Shown here piece after piece: positions 14,275 to 21,817 of a stretch of DNA of 24,669 bases. A model generated the notes under the pieces. The model was not told the DNA's origin and ran no database searches. It was given only the letters and a program-made list of their open reading frames with translations. A program made the translations under genes and the position numbers. The stretch comes from Alistipes sp. CAG:514 (lineage in GTDB: Bacteria; Bacteroidota; Bacteroidia; Bacteroidales; UBA932): positions 1 through 24,669 of the forward strand of contig HF986090.1 in assembly GCA_000431015.1 (NCBI GenBank), in the 5' to 3' direction. Position 1 is the first letter of the stretch; each line of letters opens with the position of its first letter.

Positions 14275-15303
14275 CTATTTCAGCGGATTAAGGTCGCTCT
14301 TGTACCATTCCATAAACCGAGAAATTCCTTCGTGAAGGCTCGTGCCTGGCTTGTAGCCGAGTTCTGTCTCAAGCTTGGTGGTGTCGGCGTTGGTCTGATA
14401 GACATCACCGGCCTGCATCGGTAGGAATATTTTCTGAGCCGGCTTGCCGTAGGCCCGCTCGATCTCGCTGATGAAATCCATCAGTCTGACAGGGTGGGAA
14501 CAGCCGATGTTATACACTTTCGCCGGGACTCCGTGGGCGCATTCCTCAGCCTTCGGGGCATGGTCAATCACACGGATCGTTCCTTCCACGATGTCATCCA
14601 CATAGGTGAAATCACGGATCATGTCTCCGTTGTTGAACACCTTGATAGGTTCACCTTTGGCTATGGCCGAAGCGAAAAGCATCGGGGACATGTCCGGACG
14701 GCCCCACGGGCCATAGACGGTGAAAAAGCGAAGCCCGGTTGAAGCGAATCCGTAAAGTTTTGAATATGAATGGGCCATCAGCTCGTTAGCCTTCTTGGTG
14801 GCCCCATAGAGGCTCACTGGGCAGTCAGCCTTGTCATCCTCCGAGAACGGCACCTTCTCGTTGAGCCCGTAGATCGAGCTTGATGAGGCATAGACCAGAT
14901 GCCCCACACCGAAGTTGCGGCATGCCTCAAGAATATTCAGGAATCCGTGCAGGTTGCTCTCAAGATAGACGTAAGGGTTTGTGATTGAATATCTCACCCC
15001 TGCCTGGGCGGCCAGATTCACGACCCTGTCGAATTTTTCATTCTCAAAGAGTGAGTCCAATGCGGCCTTGTCGCAGATTGACATTTTCACGAAGCGGCAG
15101 CGCGGGTACTTTCCGCTGACAACCAGCTCTCCTTCCTGGAACGGGCCTTCGAAACCGTTCTCACGCAGCCTTCCGTACTTAAGGCGTACGTCATAGTAGT
15201 CATTGATGTTGTCAAGTCCGACAACTTCGTCTCCTCTTTCCGCAAGCCTGGCCATCAGCCTTGAGCCGATGAATCCGGCTGCACCTGTCACTAGTATCTT
15301 CAT
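14275..15303 (-). CDS. UDP-glucuronate 4-epimerase-type NAD-dependent epimerase
   Basis: This 342-aa extended SDR begins MKILVTGAAGFIGSRL with the NAD motif GxxGxxG. The Ser triad SSSSIYG and the catalytic YGATKKANE (Y-x3-K) follow at about 135-165. The insert DNINDYYDVRLKYGRL and the motif LRFFTVYGPWGRPDMSP are those of the UDP-GlcA 4-epimerase (CapI/GAE) group, which interconverts UDP-glucuronate and UDP-galacturonate. The ATG at 15303 fits the family start; the frame extends upstream without support. It is the first gene of the polysaccharide operon and would supply an acidic sugar donor. An approximate -7 box (15381-15388) lies about 78 bases upstream. A closely related UDP-hexose epimerase activity cannot be excluded. 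Confidence 0.88.
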   Translation of the reverse strand: MKILVTGAAGFIGSRLMARLAERGDEVVGLDNINDYYDVRLKYGRLRENGFEGPFQEGELVVSGKYPRCRFVKMSICDKAALDSLFENEKFDRVVNLAAQAGVRYSITNPYVYLESNLHGFLNILEACRNFGVGHLVYASSSSIYGLNEKVPFSEDDKADCPVSLYGATKKANELMAHSYSKLYGFASTGLRFFTVYGPWGRPDMSPMLFASAIAKGEPIKVFNNGDMIRDFTYVDDIVEGTIRVIDHAPKAEECAHGVPAKVYNIGCSHPVRLMDFISEIERAYGKPAQKIFLPMQAGDVYQTNADTTKLETELGYKPGTSLHEGISRFMEWYKSDLNPLK

Positions 15304-15380
15304 AACAACTATAATTGTTTGTAAATCATTCAACAAAGGCCGGCACAACCACACGGTCATGCCAAATGCCCTCAAAATTA

Positions 15381-15388
15381 CGAAGATA
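15381..15388 (-). promoter_or_regulatory. Candidate -7 box for the polysaccharide operon
   Basis: On the minus strand TATCTTCG (15388-15381) matches seven of eight positions of the TATCTTTG box seen before recA, tdk and the GDPD gene. It lies 78 bases upstream of the epimerase ATG in an AT-rich gap. No convincing -33 element accompanies it. Confidence 0.35.
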
Positions 15389-15451
15389 CAAAAAATTAAC
15401 GAGATTTCGTGAAGTTTTGGCCAGAATAATGCCCCAACGCACAGACTGCCA

Positions 15452-16168
15452 TCATTTGTGATAGACCCAGTCAGGGTAGCCGATCTTTGGTTCAAGGGCG
15501 GCGATGTCGCCCGCGCGCCGGGAGAGGTAGGACGACGGTCTGGCGGGATTCCGCCTTAAGGGATTCGGAAGAGAGGCGGCGATAAGACAGGCCTGCCGGC
15601 GGGTCAGCTTCGCGGCGGATGTTCCGAAGTGAACCTCGGCGGCGGCCTCCACCCCATAAACACCTTTACCCATCTCGGCGACGTTAAGATAGACCTCCAT
15701 TATTCTCTCCTTGTTCCATAGACATTCGATCAGGACTGTGAAATAGGCCTCGAACCCCTTGCGGATCATGGACTTGTGCGGAAGCAGAAAGACATTCTTG
15801 GCTGTCTGCTGGGAGATCGTGCTGCCTCCACGGCGACGCTTCCCGCTCTCATATTCCTTCCGGGCCTGCCTGATCGCCTTCCAGTCAAAACCATTGTGCC
15901 TGTCGAAGAGGTTGTCCTCGCTGGCTATGACGGCGCGCGCCATCTCCGGGGATATTCTCTCGTAGGGCACCCAGGTCTTGCGGGTGCGGAAATCCTTGTC
16001 GCTCCGGTACTGGATGGATCGCTGGACCATGAGCGGCGTGACATAGACCGGACACCATCTCAGGACCAGGACCCACAGGAAGGTCACGGCAACGAAGGCC
16101 AGAGGCAGCTTGACAAGAAGAAGCCGCCAGAGTCTTCCCAGTAAAGTGCGGTTGGGTCTCCTATTCAT
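15452..16168 (-). CDS. mtgA: Monofunctional peptidoglycan transglycosylase MtgA
   Basis: This 238-aa GT51 enzyme polymerises lipid II into glycan strands without a transpeptidase domain. One N-terminal membrane anchor (LPLAFVAVTFLWVLVLRW, about 21-38) is followed by the catalytic domain. ASEDNLFDRHNGFDW (82-96) holds the catalytic Glu E84, RRGGSTISQQTAKNVF (112-127) is the second motif, KERIMEVYLNVAEMGKGVYG (153-172) carries the second Glu region, and RRQACLIAASLPNP closes the set. The length is normal for MtgA. The start overlaps the stop of the upstream GNAT/Mom-like gene by 8 bases (ATG within GACTATGAATAG), so the two are probably coupled. The polysaccharide operon begins 148 bases downstream from its own candidate promoter. 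Confidence 0.95.
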   Translation of the reverse strand: MNRRPNRTLLGRLWRLLLVKLPLAFVAVTFLWVLVLRWCPVYVTPLMVQRSIQYRSDKDFRTRKTWVPYERISPEMARAVIASEDNLFDRHNGFDWKAIRQARKEYESGKRRRGGSTISQQTAKNVFLLPHKSMIRKGFEAYFTVLIECLWNKERIMEVYLNVAEMGKGVYGVEAAAEVHFGTSAAKLTRRQACLIAASLPNPLRRNPARPSSYLSRRAGDIAALEPKIGYPDWVYHK

Positions 16169-16628
16169 AGTCAGTGAGTTTCAGTCTGAATTTGAGGCTC
16201 CTGCTTCCGTCGGGGAAGACCTTCGGCGCCTCTTCCCGAAAGCCCAGCTTCCGGTAGACATCGCCTTCCGACCAGGACGCGTCGGCGTAGCTCATCACGT
16301 CGTCGGGCCTTACTTCCTCGACAAATGCCTTCAGAAGTTTCCCCATCCCGCCGTCCACTCCGATCCCGTCCAAAGAGGCGTAACGGATCCACTCGCAGGA
16401 ACGGATCCGCAAATCTCCTTTCCTCCAGACCCTGGGAGCGGAAAAGCCGGCGACAGCGACCAATGTTCCTTCGGGAATATCCTCGCCCCGGCTAACGAAC
16501 AGGCCGTAGAGATGGCGGCACCTGGTGTAGCCCAAACGGTGAAAGGATTGAAGGAACGGCTCGGCGACCGCCCTTTCAATCCTTCTGACCTCGCAGTTGC
16601 GGGCGTATATTCGTTTCAGGCCGTCCAT
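16161..16628 (-). CDS. GNAT-fold protein of the Mom-like type
   Basis: This 155-aa protein has the order of elements seen in phage Mom-like acyltransferases and their bacterial relatives. These are an early helix (FLQSFHRLGYTRCRHLYGLFV), a strand pair with GTLVAVAGFSAPRVW, an EWIRYASLDGIGVDGGMGKLLKAFVEEV segment (roughly 78-105) and the diagnostic DVMSYADASWSEGDVYRKLGF. Phage Mom modifies adenine bases; the cellular relatives are uncharacterised, so no substrate is proposed. The ATG at 16628 was chosen; an in-frame TTG at 16649 exists but lies within an inserted GTCGAAG repeat. Its end overlaps mtgA by 8 bases, and purC lies upstream with the repeat hairpin in between. Its role next to a murein polymerase is unclear. 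Confidence 0.6.
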   Translation of the reverse strand: MDGLKRIYARNCEVRRIERAVAEPFLQSFHRLGYTRCRHLYGLFVSRGEDIPEGTLVAVAGFSAPRVWRKGDLRIRSCEWIRYASLDGIGVDGGMGKLLKAFVEEVRPDDVMSYADASWSEGDVYRKLGFREEAPKVFPDGSRSLKFRLKLTDYE

Positions 16629-16640
16629 TGTCTCAAGACT

Positions 16641-16704
16641 CTTCGACAAGCTCAGGATCCAGTCGATGAGCCTGTGGCTGCTGTGGTTGCTGAACTTGTC
16701 GAAG
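16641..16704. repeat. Inverted GTCGAAG-type repeat pair between purC and the Mom-like gene
   Basis: CTTCGACAAGCTCAG (16641-16655) and CTGAACTTGTCGAAG (16690-16704) are 15-base inverted copies with one mismatch, 34 bases apart. The loop contains a degraded GAGCCTGTGG copy. It lies just after the purC stop (16721) in the direction of transcription and overlaps no chosen gene. It is a relative of the 1541-1563 repeat. Confidence 0.65.
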
Positions 16705-16720
16705 CATCGAAGCGACCTTC

Positions 16721-17662
16721 TTATTTCAGTCCCTCAAGGCAAGCCTTGACATTGGCCTCGATGGTCTCGGCGGAGTAGTCGGCCTTCTGGAACCTGTCAC
16801 CGGTTATGTGCTCGTACAACTCGATGTAGCGGTCTGAGATACCGGCCACCACCTCAGGAGTCATGTCCGGAACCTTCTGTCCCTCCTGCCCCTGGAACCC
16901 GTTGGCCATCAGCCATTCACGGACAAACTCCTTGGAAAGCTGCCTCTGATGCTCACCCTTGGCGAGTCTCTCCTCGTAGCCTTCGGCGTAGAAATAACGC
17001 GAGGAGTCAGGGGTGTGCACCTCGTCCATCAGATAGATCTGGCCGTCCTTTTTGCCAAACTCGTACTTGGTGTCCACCAGAATCAGCCCATGTTGTGCGG
17101 CGATCTCGCATCCACGCTTGTAGATGGCTCTCGTGTAGGCCTCAAGTCTCTCGTAGTCCTCACGCCCCACAAGCCCCTGGGCGATGATCTCCTCTTTGGA
17201 GATGTCCTCGTCGTGTCCCTCGGCGGCCTTTGAGGTCGGAGTCACAAGCGGCTCCGGGAACTTCTGGTTCTCGACCATCCCGTCCGGCATCGGCACACCG
17301 CAGATTGTCCTCTTGCCTGCCTTGTACTCCCTCCAGGCATGTCCGGCAAGATAGCCGCGGATCACCATCTCGACCTTGAACGGCTCGCACTTGTAGCCCA
17401 CGGTGACAGCGGGGTCCGGCACGGCCACCTTCCAGTTGGGAAGGATGTCGGATGTGGCGTCAAGGAATTTTGCGGCGATGGTGTTCAGCACCTGCCCTTT
17501 GAACGGAATGCCCTTAGGCAGAACAACATCAAAGGCGGAGATCCTGTCAGTGACAACCATCACGAGATACTTTCCGTCAATGTCGTAGACATCACGTACC
17601 TTACCGACGTACTTTCCAACCTGTCCCGGCAAGTTGAAATCGGTTTTTACATTCGCTTTCAT
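16721..17662 (-). CDS. purC: Phosphoribosylaminoimidazole-succinocarboxamide synthase
   Basis: This 313-aa enzyme (SAICAR synthase) joins CAIR and aspartate using ATP in de novo purine synthesis, in the cytoplasm. It has the family's N-terminal GKVRDVYDIDGKYLVMV strand, DRISAFDVVLPKGIPFKGQV, the signature RGYLAGHAWREYKAGK, ILVDTKYEFG and DEVHTPDSSRYFY. The length matches the long PurC form of Bacteroidota and yeast rather than the roughly 240-aa E. coli form. No other pur gene is adjacent. A TAAATTTG -7 box lies at 17739-17746, overlapping the recX stop codon, so it is probably transcribed from its own promoter. An inverted repeat follows the stop. Confidence 0.97.
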   Translation of the reverse strand: MKANVKTDFNLPGQVGKYVGKVRDVYDIDGKYLVMVVTDRISAFDVVLPKGIPFKGQVLNTIAAKFLDATSDILPNWKVAVPDPAVTVGYKCEPFKVEMVIRGYLAGHAWREYKAGKRTICGVPMPDGMVENQKFPEPLVTPTSKAAEGHDEDISKEEIIAQGLVGREDYERLEAYTRAIYKRGCEIAAQHGLILVDTKYEFGKKDGQIYLMDEVHTPDSSRYFYAEGYEERLAKGEHQRQLSKEFVREWLMANGFQGQEGQKVPDMTPEVVAGISDRYIELYEHITGDRFQKADYSAETIEANVKACLEGLK

Positions 17663-17738
17663 ATCAATTGAATTAAGTTCGACTTACTACCAACGTGTCC
17701 TGAATAAGCGAAGGCACACTCCTCGCCTTTCCAAACTG

Positions 17739-17746
17739 CAAATTTA
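17739..17746 (-). promoter_or_regulatory. -7 box TAAATTTG upstream of purC
   Basis: TAAATTTG read on the minus strand matches TAnnTTTG and lies about 77 bases before the purC ATG. It shares its first three bases with the recX stop codon (TAA). No clear -33 box was found. Confidence 0.4.
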
Positions 17747-18208
17747 ACCATTCTTCTTCAAAATCTCATCCACCACGGGCGCTATCTTTTCATATTCATA
17801 GCCTCGTGTCAGCCCGAATCTGATGAGTTTGAATTTCTCCTGCGGATCGCCCTTAAGCGCGCGGTACTTTGCCTCAAGGACGGCGAGCATCCTACGGTCG
17901 GCCTCATCCTGATCAACCTCCTTCAAAGCAGCCTGTATCACGTCCTTGGATATTCCTTTTCCCGTCAGGGCGAAAGAAATCTTCGCCGGCCCCCATCCGG
18001 AGAGGCGGGCCTTCTCCCTCGCGAAGGCGGCGGCGTACCTCGCGTCATCCACGAACCTGTCCCCCACGAGCGAATCCACCAGCCTTCCGGCGGCATCCTT
18101 GTCACCCTCGAAGGCAGTCAAAGCCTTTTTGAATATGTCAGAGCGGCAATATTCCCTTTTAACACACTGCGACTGAAGCCGGTCCAGCACCTTGTCAAAC
18201 TCTTCCAT
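17744..18208 (-). CDS. recX: RecX regulatory protein
   Basis: RecX binds RecA filaments and limits recombinase activity. This 154-aa protein shows the three-helix tandem-repeat pattern of the family: LDRLQSQCVKREYCRSDIFKKAL (first repeat), VGDRFVDDARYAAAFAREKARLSGWGPAKISFAL (the classic RecX core) and KGISKDVIQAALKEVD. The ATG at 18208 is chosen because it begins the first conserved helix; the frame extends a further 23 codons upstream into the patatin gene with no family similarity. It follows the patatin-BamA stop by 4 bases, so the two are probably cotranscribed. recA itself is about 3.6 kb away on the opposite strand, past the patatin and rlmN genes. Confidence 0.88.
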   Translation of the reverse strand: MEEFDKVLDRLQSQCVKREYCRSDIFKKALTAFEGDKDAAGRLVDSLVGDRFVDDARYAAAFAREKARLSGWGPAKISFALTGKGISKDVIQAALKEVDQDEADRRMLAVLEAKYRALKGDPQEKFKLIRFGLTRGYEYEKIAPVVDEILKKNG

Positions 18209-18212
18209 AGTC

Positions 18213-20660
18213 CTAGAAATCGAAGCCGAGGCTGAAGTAGAGTCCCAGATTGTGGGTGTACTCCGACCAATGGACATTCAGCCCGACCGGGCCGATGATC
18301 GAGTTGTAGGTGTACTGAACGCCACCGCCGAAGTAGCCGGACACCTTGGCTGAGACATCCTTGAAGTCCGAGATCTCATTGCAGGTAAGGGCATAGTTGG
18401 CCATTGCGGTCAAATAGTTGTTTTTAAACAACTTGAACCTAAAGTCAGACCTCGCCACACCCACGATCTTCTGCATGGCGGCGGCGTTGTTGATGCCGAT
18501 GAAAGGAATCTGCTGGTCGAGATACCTTCCGGCCACGCTGCCTCCGATCGTGTTGGTGAACGGAACAGGCACCTCGTCGCCGATGAGGTAGCGGATGTTC
18601 ACGGACGGGATGAAGGCGAACCTGTCGTCTCCCACAACCTTCTTGGCATCGAAGTGGATAGCGTGGAAATTGTTGAACTTGTTCGGCCCCCCTCCGAATA
18701 CCCAGTCATAGGAGATTCCCACGGACTGACCCCTGGTCGGTATGTAGGCATTGTCGAACGAATCCTTGCGTCCGTGCAGGAAGAACGTCACATAGTCGTT
18801 GGAAAGCTGGTTCACATCGTAGTCGCCGAAAGCCTGCTCGGCCATCAGGGAGCTGACATTGTACCAGTCGTTACGCAGACCTATCTTCAAGAAGAACTTC
18901 GACCACTTGATGTTTGACAGATAGATCTCCTGACGGAAGTCCAGGAAATTGATCCTGAACCTGTTGTCACCGATGCTGAACATGTTCCTGTCAGTGTACC
19001 TCACACCCGCCATCGCATTGAATGTCATGCCGTTCGTCGAGACGTGGGAATATGTCAGGTTGGCGTAAGGATTGGTTCCGACCTTTCCAGTGAAGTCCAG
19101 GGACGAGCCTTGGATCTTGTGCACGCCCCAGCCGAGATTGATCAGCACGGACACGATCTCCTCGCTGTCGAAGCGACCGCCAAGTCCCAGCTGGCAGACA
19201 GGACCCCGCTGACAGTTGAACATCAGCTTGTAAGGCTCCTGATCTCCAAGCAGCTCGTAGTTCACATAGTCGAAAGAGTTGGTTCCGAATATGGTGGCGA
19301 CAGCGTCCTCGATCTCCTCGTTGCCCATCCTTGAGCCGGCTCCGACCTTGATCTTGTTCATCAGATAGAGGCTTTCCTTGTCGTCCACACCCGAGATCTC
19401 GACACCGGACACAAGCACTTTCCTGACCCTGATGTCATCCGCCGGATCATTGGCAAGCCTGGTCACGTCAGGCCCCACGACAGCCTTGATGGAATCCAGC
19501 TTCGAGGCGACCTCCAGGGCGGCCTTGTACCCCCTGTTGATGATTGTGTCGATGCTCGCTTCATCGAAACTGAGCATGTTGTACTCGTGAAGGTCAGGCT
19601 TGATGTTGACATCCGGAATGGCGATGTTGGACTCGAAGGACGAGCGGCCCAGCATGTCGATGCCGGTGTTGATGATGTCGGCCAGGTTGTTGATCTGGTT
19701 GTAGTTCTTGTAGCCGTCCGAAAGATTGACACCGATCACGATGTCAGCCCCGGCCTTCTTCGCCAGATCAGTAGGATAGTTGTTCCGCATGCCTCCGTCC
19801 ACCAGCACCATGCCGTCGATCTTCACGGGAGCGAACAGCCCCGGAATGGACATCGTGGACCGCAAGGCGGTGTTCAGCTTGCCCTCCGTCCAGACCTTGG
19901 CCGTGCCGGTCACCAGATCCGTCGCCACGCATAGGAAAGGGATCGGAAGATCGTAGAAATCAGTGTAGTCCTGATAGCCGACCGAGAGGGAACTGAATAT
20001 GTTGTTGACATTCTGACCATAGACCATACCGGACGGAAGGCTTCCCAAAAGGTTGTCCTTGACCATGTTGGTGGCATCGCCTCCCCCCGCTCCGAAATGA
20101 ATGTCGTCAGCCCTTCTGGCGTACTGCTGCCCGGACTCGACCATCTGCTGATAGTCCTTCTTGTCATAGAAGAACGGAAAGGAAAGGACATATTTCTCCT
20201 TGTACTTTATCGCCGAATATGACAGATAGTCCCTCGGCACCTTGTCGGACAGCGCCATGTCCCAGTCGATGTCACGGATTATGGAATCCAGCTGCTTCGC
20301 ATTGTAGCCAAGGGCGTAGATGCCGCCCACAAGACCGCCCATACTGGTTCCCATCACGATGTCCACAGGCATGCCGATGGACTCAAGGTAGCGGATGACG
20401 CCCACATGGGCCGCGCCCTTGGCGCCGCCTCCGCTCAGTACGAGAGCCACCGTCGGACGGTGACACACCCTCCTGATGGAGTCCAGCTTATGCCTTATCA
20501 CCTCCACCCTGAGGTCTCGCCGCTCACGGTTCTCGTCCAGCAAGGAATGCTGCGACTGGGCGTGAAGCGACAACGTCATCGCCGCCGCCACGGCCATTAT
20601 GGAGAGAAATCTAAACGTCCTTGTCCGCATAGTTATCATGGTTATTTTATTGTCAGACAC
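18213..20660 (-). CDS. Patatin-like phospholipase fused to BamA-type barrel (PlpD-like)
   Basis: This 815-aa protein couples a patatin lipase to an outer-membrane translocator, as in PlpD-type (type Vd) secretion. A signal peptide begins near MRTRTFRFLSIMAVAAAMTL (11-30). The patatin domain (about 70-300) has the oxyanion loop SGGGAKG (76-82), nucleophile motif GTSMG (S106) and the DGG aspartate (D288). A POTRA-like segment is at about 415-480 (VRKVLVSGVEISGVDDKE), and a 16-strand Omp85-type barrel runs from about 485 to 815, ending LGLYFSLGFDF. The 20660 ATG lies 10 bases after the rlmN stop. The ATGs at 20639 or 20630 fit the signal peptide better and one may be the true start. It is followed closely by recX. 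Substrate and surface release are unknown. Confidence 0.92.
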   Translation of the reverse strand: MSDNKITMITMRTRTFRFLSIMAVAAAMTLSLHAQSQHSLLDENRERRDLRVEVIRHKLDSIRRVCHRPTVALVLSGGGAKGAAHVGVIRYLESIGMPVDIVMGTSMGGLVGGIYALGYNAKQLDSIIRDIDWDMALSDKVPRDYLSYSAIKYKEKYVLSFPFFYDKKDYQQMVESGQQYARRADDIHFGAGGGDATNMVKDNLLGSLPSGMVYGQNVNNIFSSLSVGYQDYTDFYDLPIPFLCVATDLVTGTAKVWTEGKLNTALRSTMSIPGLFAPVKIDGMVLVDGGMRNNYPTDLAKKAGADIVIGVNLSDGYKNYNQINNLADIINTGIDMLGRSSFESNIAIPDVNIKPDLHEYNMLSFDEASIDTIINRGYKAALEVASKLDSIKAVVGPDVTRLANDPADDIRVRKVLVSGVEISGVDDKESLYLMNKIKVGAGSRMGNEEIEDAVATIFGTNSFDYVNYELLGDQEPYKLMFNCQRGPVCQLGLGGRFDSEEIVSVLINLGWGVHKIQGSSLDFTGKVGTNPYANLTYSHVSTNGMTFNAMAGVRYTDRNMFSIGDNRFRINFLDFRQEIYLSNIKWSKFFLKIGLRNDWYNVSSLMAEQAFGDYDVNQLSNDYVTFFLHGRKDSFDNAYIPTRGQSVGISYDWVFGGGPNKFNNFHAIHFDAKKVVGDDRFAFIPSVNIRYLIGDEVPVPFTNTIGGSVAGRYLDQQIPFIGINNAAAMQKIVGVARSDFRFKLFKNNYLTAMANYALTCNEISDFKDVSAKVSGYFGGGVQYTYNSIIGPVGLNVHWSEYTHNLGLYFSLGFDF

Positions 20661-20670
20661 ATTGTAATAT

Positions 20671-21690
20671 TCATTTTCCCTTGTGCTCTCCCGCCAGCAT
20701 CCCGCAGGCGGCGAGTATATCCTCGCCTCTGGAAGCCCTTATGGTACAGGTGATTCCGTGGTTGGACAGCCTATCCCGGAAGTTTTCCATGATGATCTGC
20801 GGAGGAGCCTCGAACGGGGCGTCCGGGATCTTGTGGAAGCGGATCAGGTTCACCCTGCACTCCAGCCCCCTGAGCATACGGATGAGAGCGTCGGCGTGGC
20901 GCTTGTCGTCGTTCAGACCCGCGAACATCGTATATTCAAAGCTAACCCTACGCTGGCCCGTGAAGTCATATTCACGGATCAGGTCGATTACATCCTGCAC
21001 CGGCCACGCCTTTTGCACCGGCATGATCTCCACCCTCTCGTCAGGGAACGGGTTGTGGAGGCTGACCGCCAGGTGGCAGCGGGTCTGGTCAAGGTACCTT
21101 CTCAGGTTAGGCAAGACCCCGATCGTCGAAAGTGTGATGCGCTTGGGACTCCACCCGAAACCCCAGTCGGCAGTCAGCACCTCTATGGCCCTCAGCACGT
21201 TGTCAAGGTTGTCCAATGGTTCGCCCATCCCCATGAAGACGGCGTTGGTCAGTCCTCCCGCCTCGTCGATGCCGATAAACTGGGAAAGAATCTCCGCCGT
21301 GGAAAGGTTGCCGTGGAAGCCCTGCCGCCCTGTCATGCAGAACCGGCATCCCATCCTGCAGCCCGCCTGCGAGGAGACACAGAGGGTCTTCCTCTCCTCG
21401 TCGGGGATCATCACCGCCTCAACGGCATTGCCCTCCCCCACCGGAAAAAGGTACTTCTTCGTCCCGTCAGAGGAGACCTGGCAGGCGGATGGGAGCGTCA
21501 GGCCTAAGGAATATTCCTCCTTAAGTCTCTCACGTCCAACCATTGAGATGTTTGTCATCTCGTCGATGCCCCGAACCTTCCGGACATACAGCCACTGAGC
21601 CAGCTGCTTGCCGGCGAAGGCAGGCAGACCGGCTTTCAAAGCGATTTCCTTCAGTTCATCAGGTGTCTTTCCAAGCAGTTGCGCGCGCAT
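20671..21690 (-). CDS. rlmN: Dual-specificity 23S rRNA/tRNA methyltransferase RlmN
   Basis: RlmN is a radical-SAM enzyme that methylates C2 of A2503 in 23S rRNA and A37 of some tRNAs. This 339-aa protein has the iron-sulfur cluster motif CRMGCRFC (C111, C115, C118), preceded by RKTLCVSSQAG. It also has GMGEPLDNLDNV (SAM-binding), ITLSTIGVLPNL, HLAVSLHNPFPDERVEIMPV and the C-terminal RASRGEDILAACGML, with C329 as the methyl-carrying Cys. The length is that of bacterial RlmN. The start ATG at 21690 is supported by the N-terminal helical domain and by a promoter box 26 bases upstream. It is transcribed divergently from recA and is followed after 10 bases by the patatin-BamA gene. Confidence 0.96.
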   Translation of the reverse strand: MRAQLLGKTPDELKEIALKAGLPAFAGKQLAQWLYVRKVRGIDEMTNISMVGRERLKEEYSLGLTLPSACQVSSDGTKKYLFPVGEGNAVEAVMIPDEERKTLCVSSQAGCRMGCRFCMTGRQGFHGNLSTAEILSQFIGIDEAGGLTNAVFMGMGEPLDNLDNVLRAIEVLTADWGFGWSPKRITLSTIGVLPNLRRYLDQTRCHLAVSLHNPFPDERVEIMPVQKAWPVQDVIDLIREYDFTGQRRVSFEYTMFAGLNDDKRHADALIRMLRGLECRVNLIRFHKIPDAPFEAPPQIIMENFRDRLSNHGITCTIRASRGEDILAACGMLAGEHKGK

Positions 21691-21715
21691 AACTTTCGTG
21701 TTTACTTTTCAACTA

Positions 21716-21723
21716 CAAATTTA
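21716..21723 (-). promoter_or_regulatory. -7 box TAAATTTG of rlmN
   Basis: TAAATTTG on the minus strand fits TAnnTTTG and lies 26 bases before the rlmN ATG. It is 34 bases from the oppositely oriented recA box, so the two promoters are back to back in a 127-base AT-rich gap. No SOS-box-like palindrome is obvious here. Confidence 0.5.
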
Positions 21724-21756
21724 ATGAAAAATAACGCCGGATTGGACGTAATTTTA

Positions 21757-21764
21757 TATCTTTG
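21757..21764 (+). promoter_or_regulatory. -7 box TATCTTTG of recA
   Basis: TATCTTTG is an exact match to TAnnTTTG and lies 53 bases before the recA ATG. The leader is A-rich and has no Shine-Dalgarno sequence (ACAAATTTATTTATCATT precedes the ATG), as is usual in Bacteroidota. Confidence 0.6.
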
Positions 21765-21817
21765 TCACAAAGGCGACATCTTTTCGCCCAAAACTACTAA
21801 CAAATTTATTTATCATT

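Noticed and set aside
15304..15495. 64-residue extension of the epimerase
   Set aside because: The NAD-binding MKILVTGAAGFIG start at 15303 is canonical, and the extension covers a promoter-like AT-rich gap and the 3' end of mtgA.
20681..21598. Long + strand open frames opposite rlmN
   Set aside because: They are shadows of the well-conserved rlmN gene; neither translation resembles a protein family.
21691..21817. SOS box or riboswitch between rlmN and recA
   Set aside because: The gap is accounted for by two back-to-back -7 boxes and AT-rich leaders; no palindromic operator or aptamer fold was evident.
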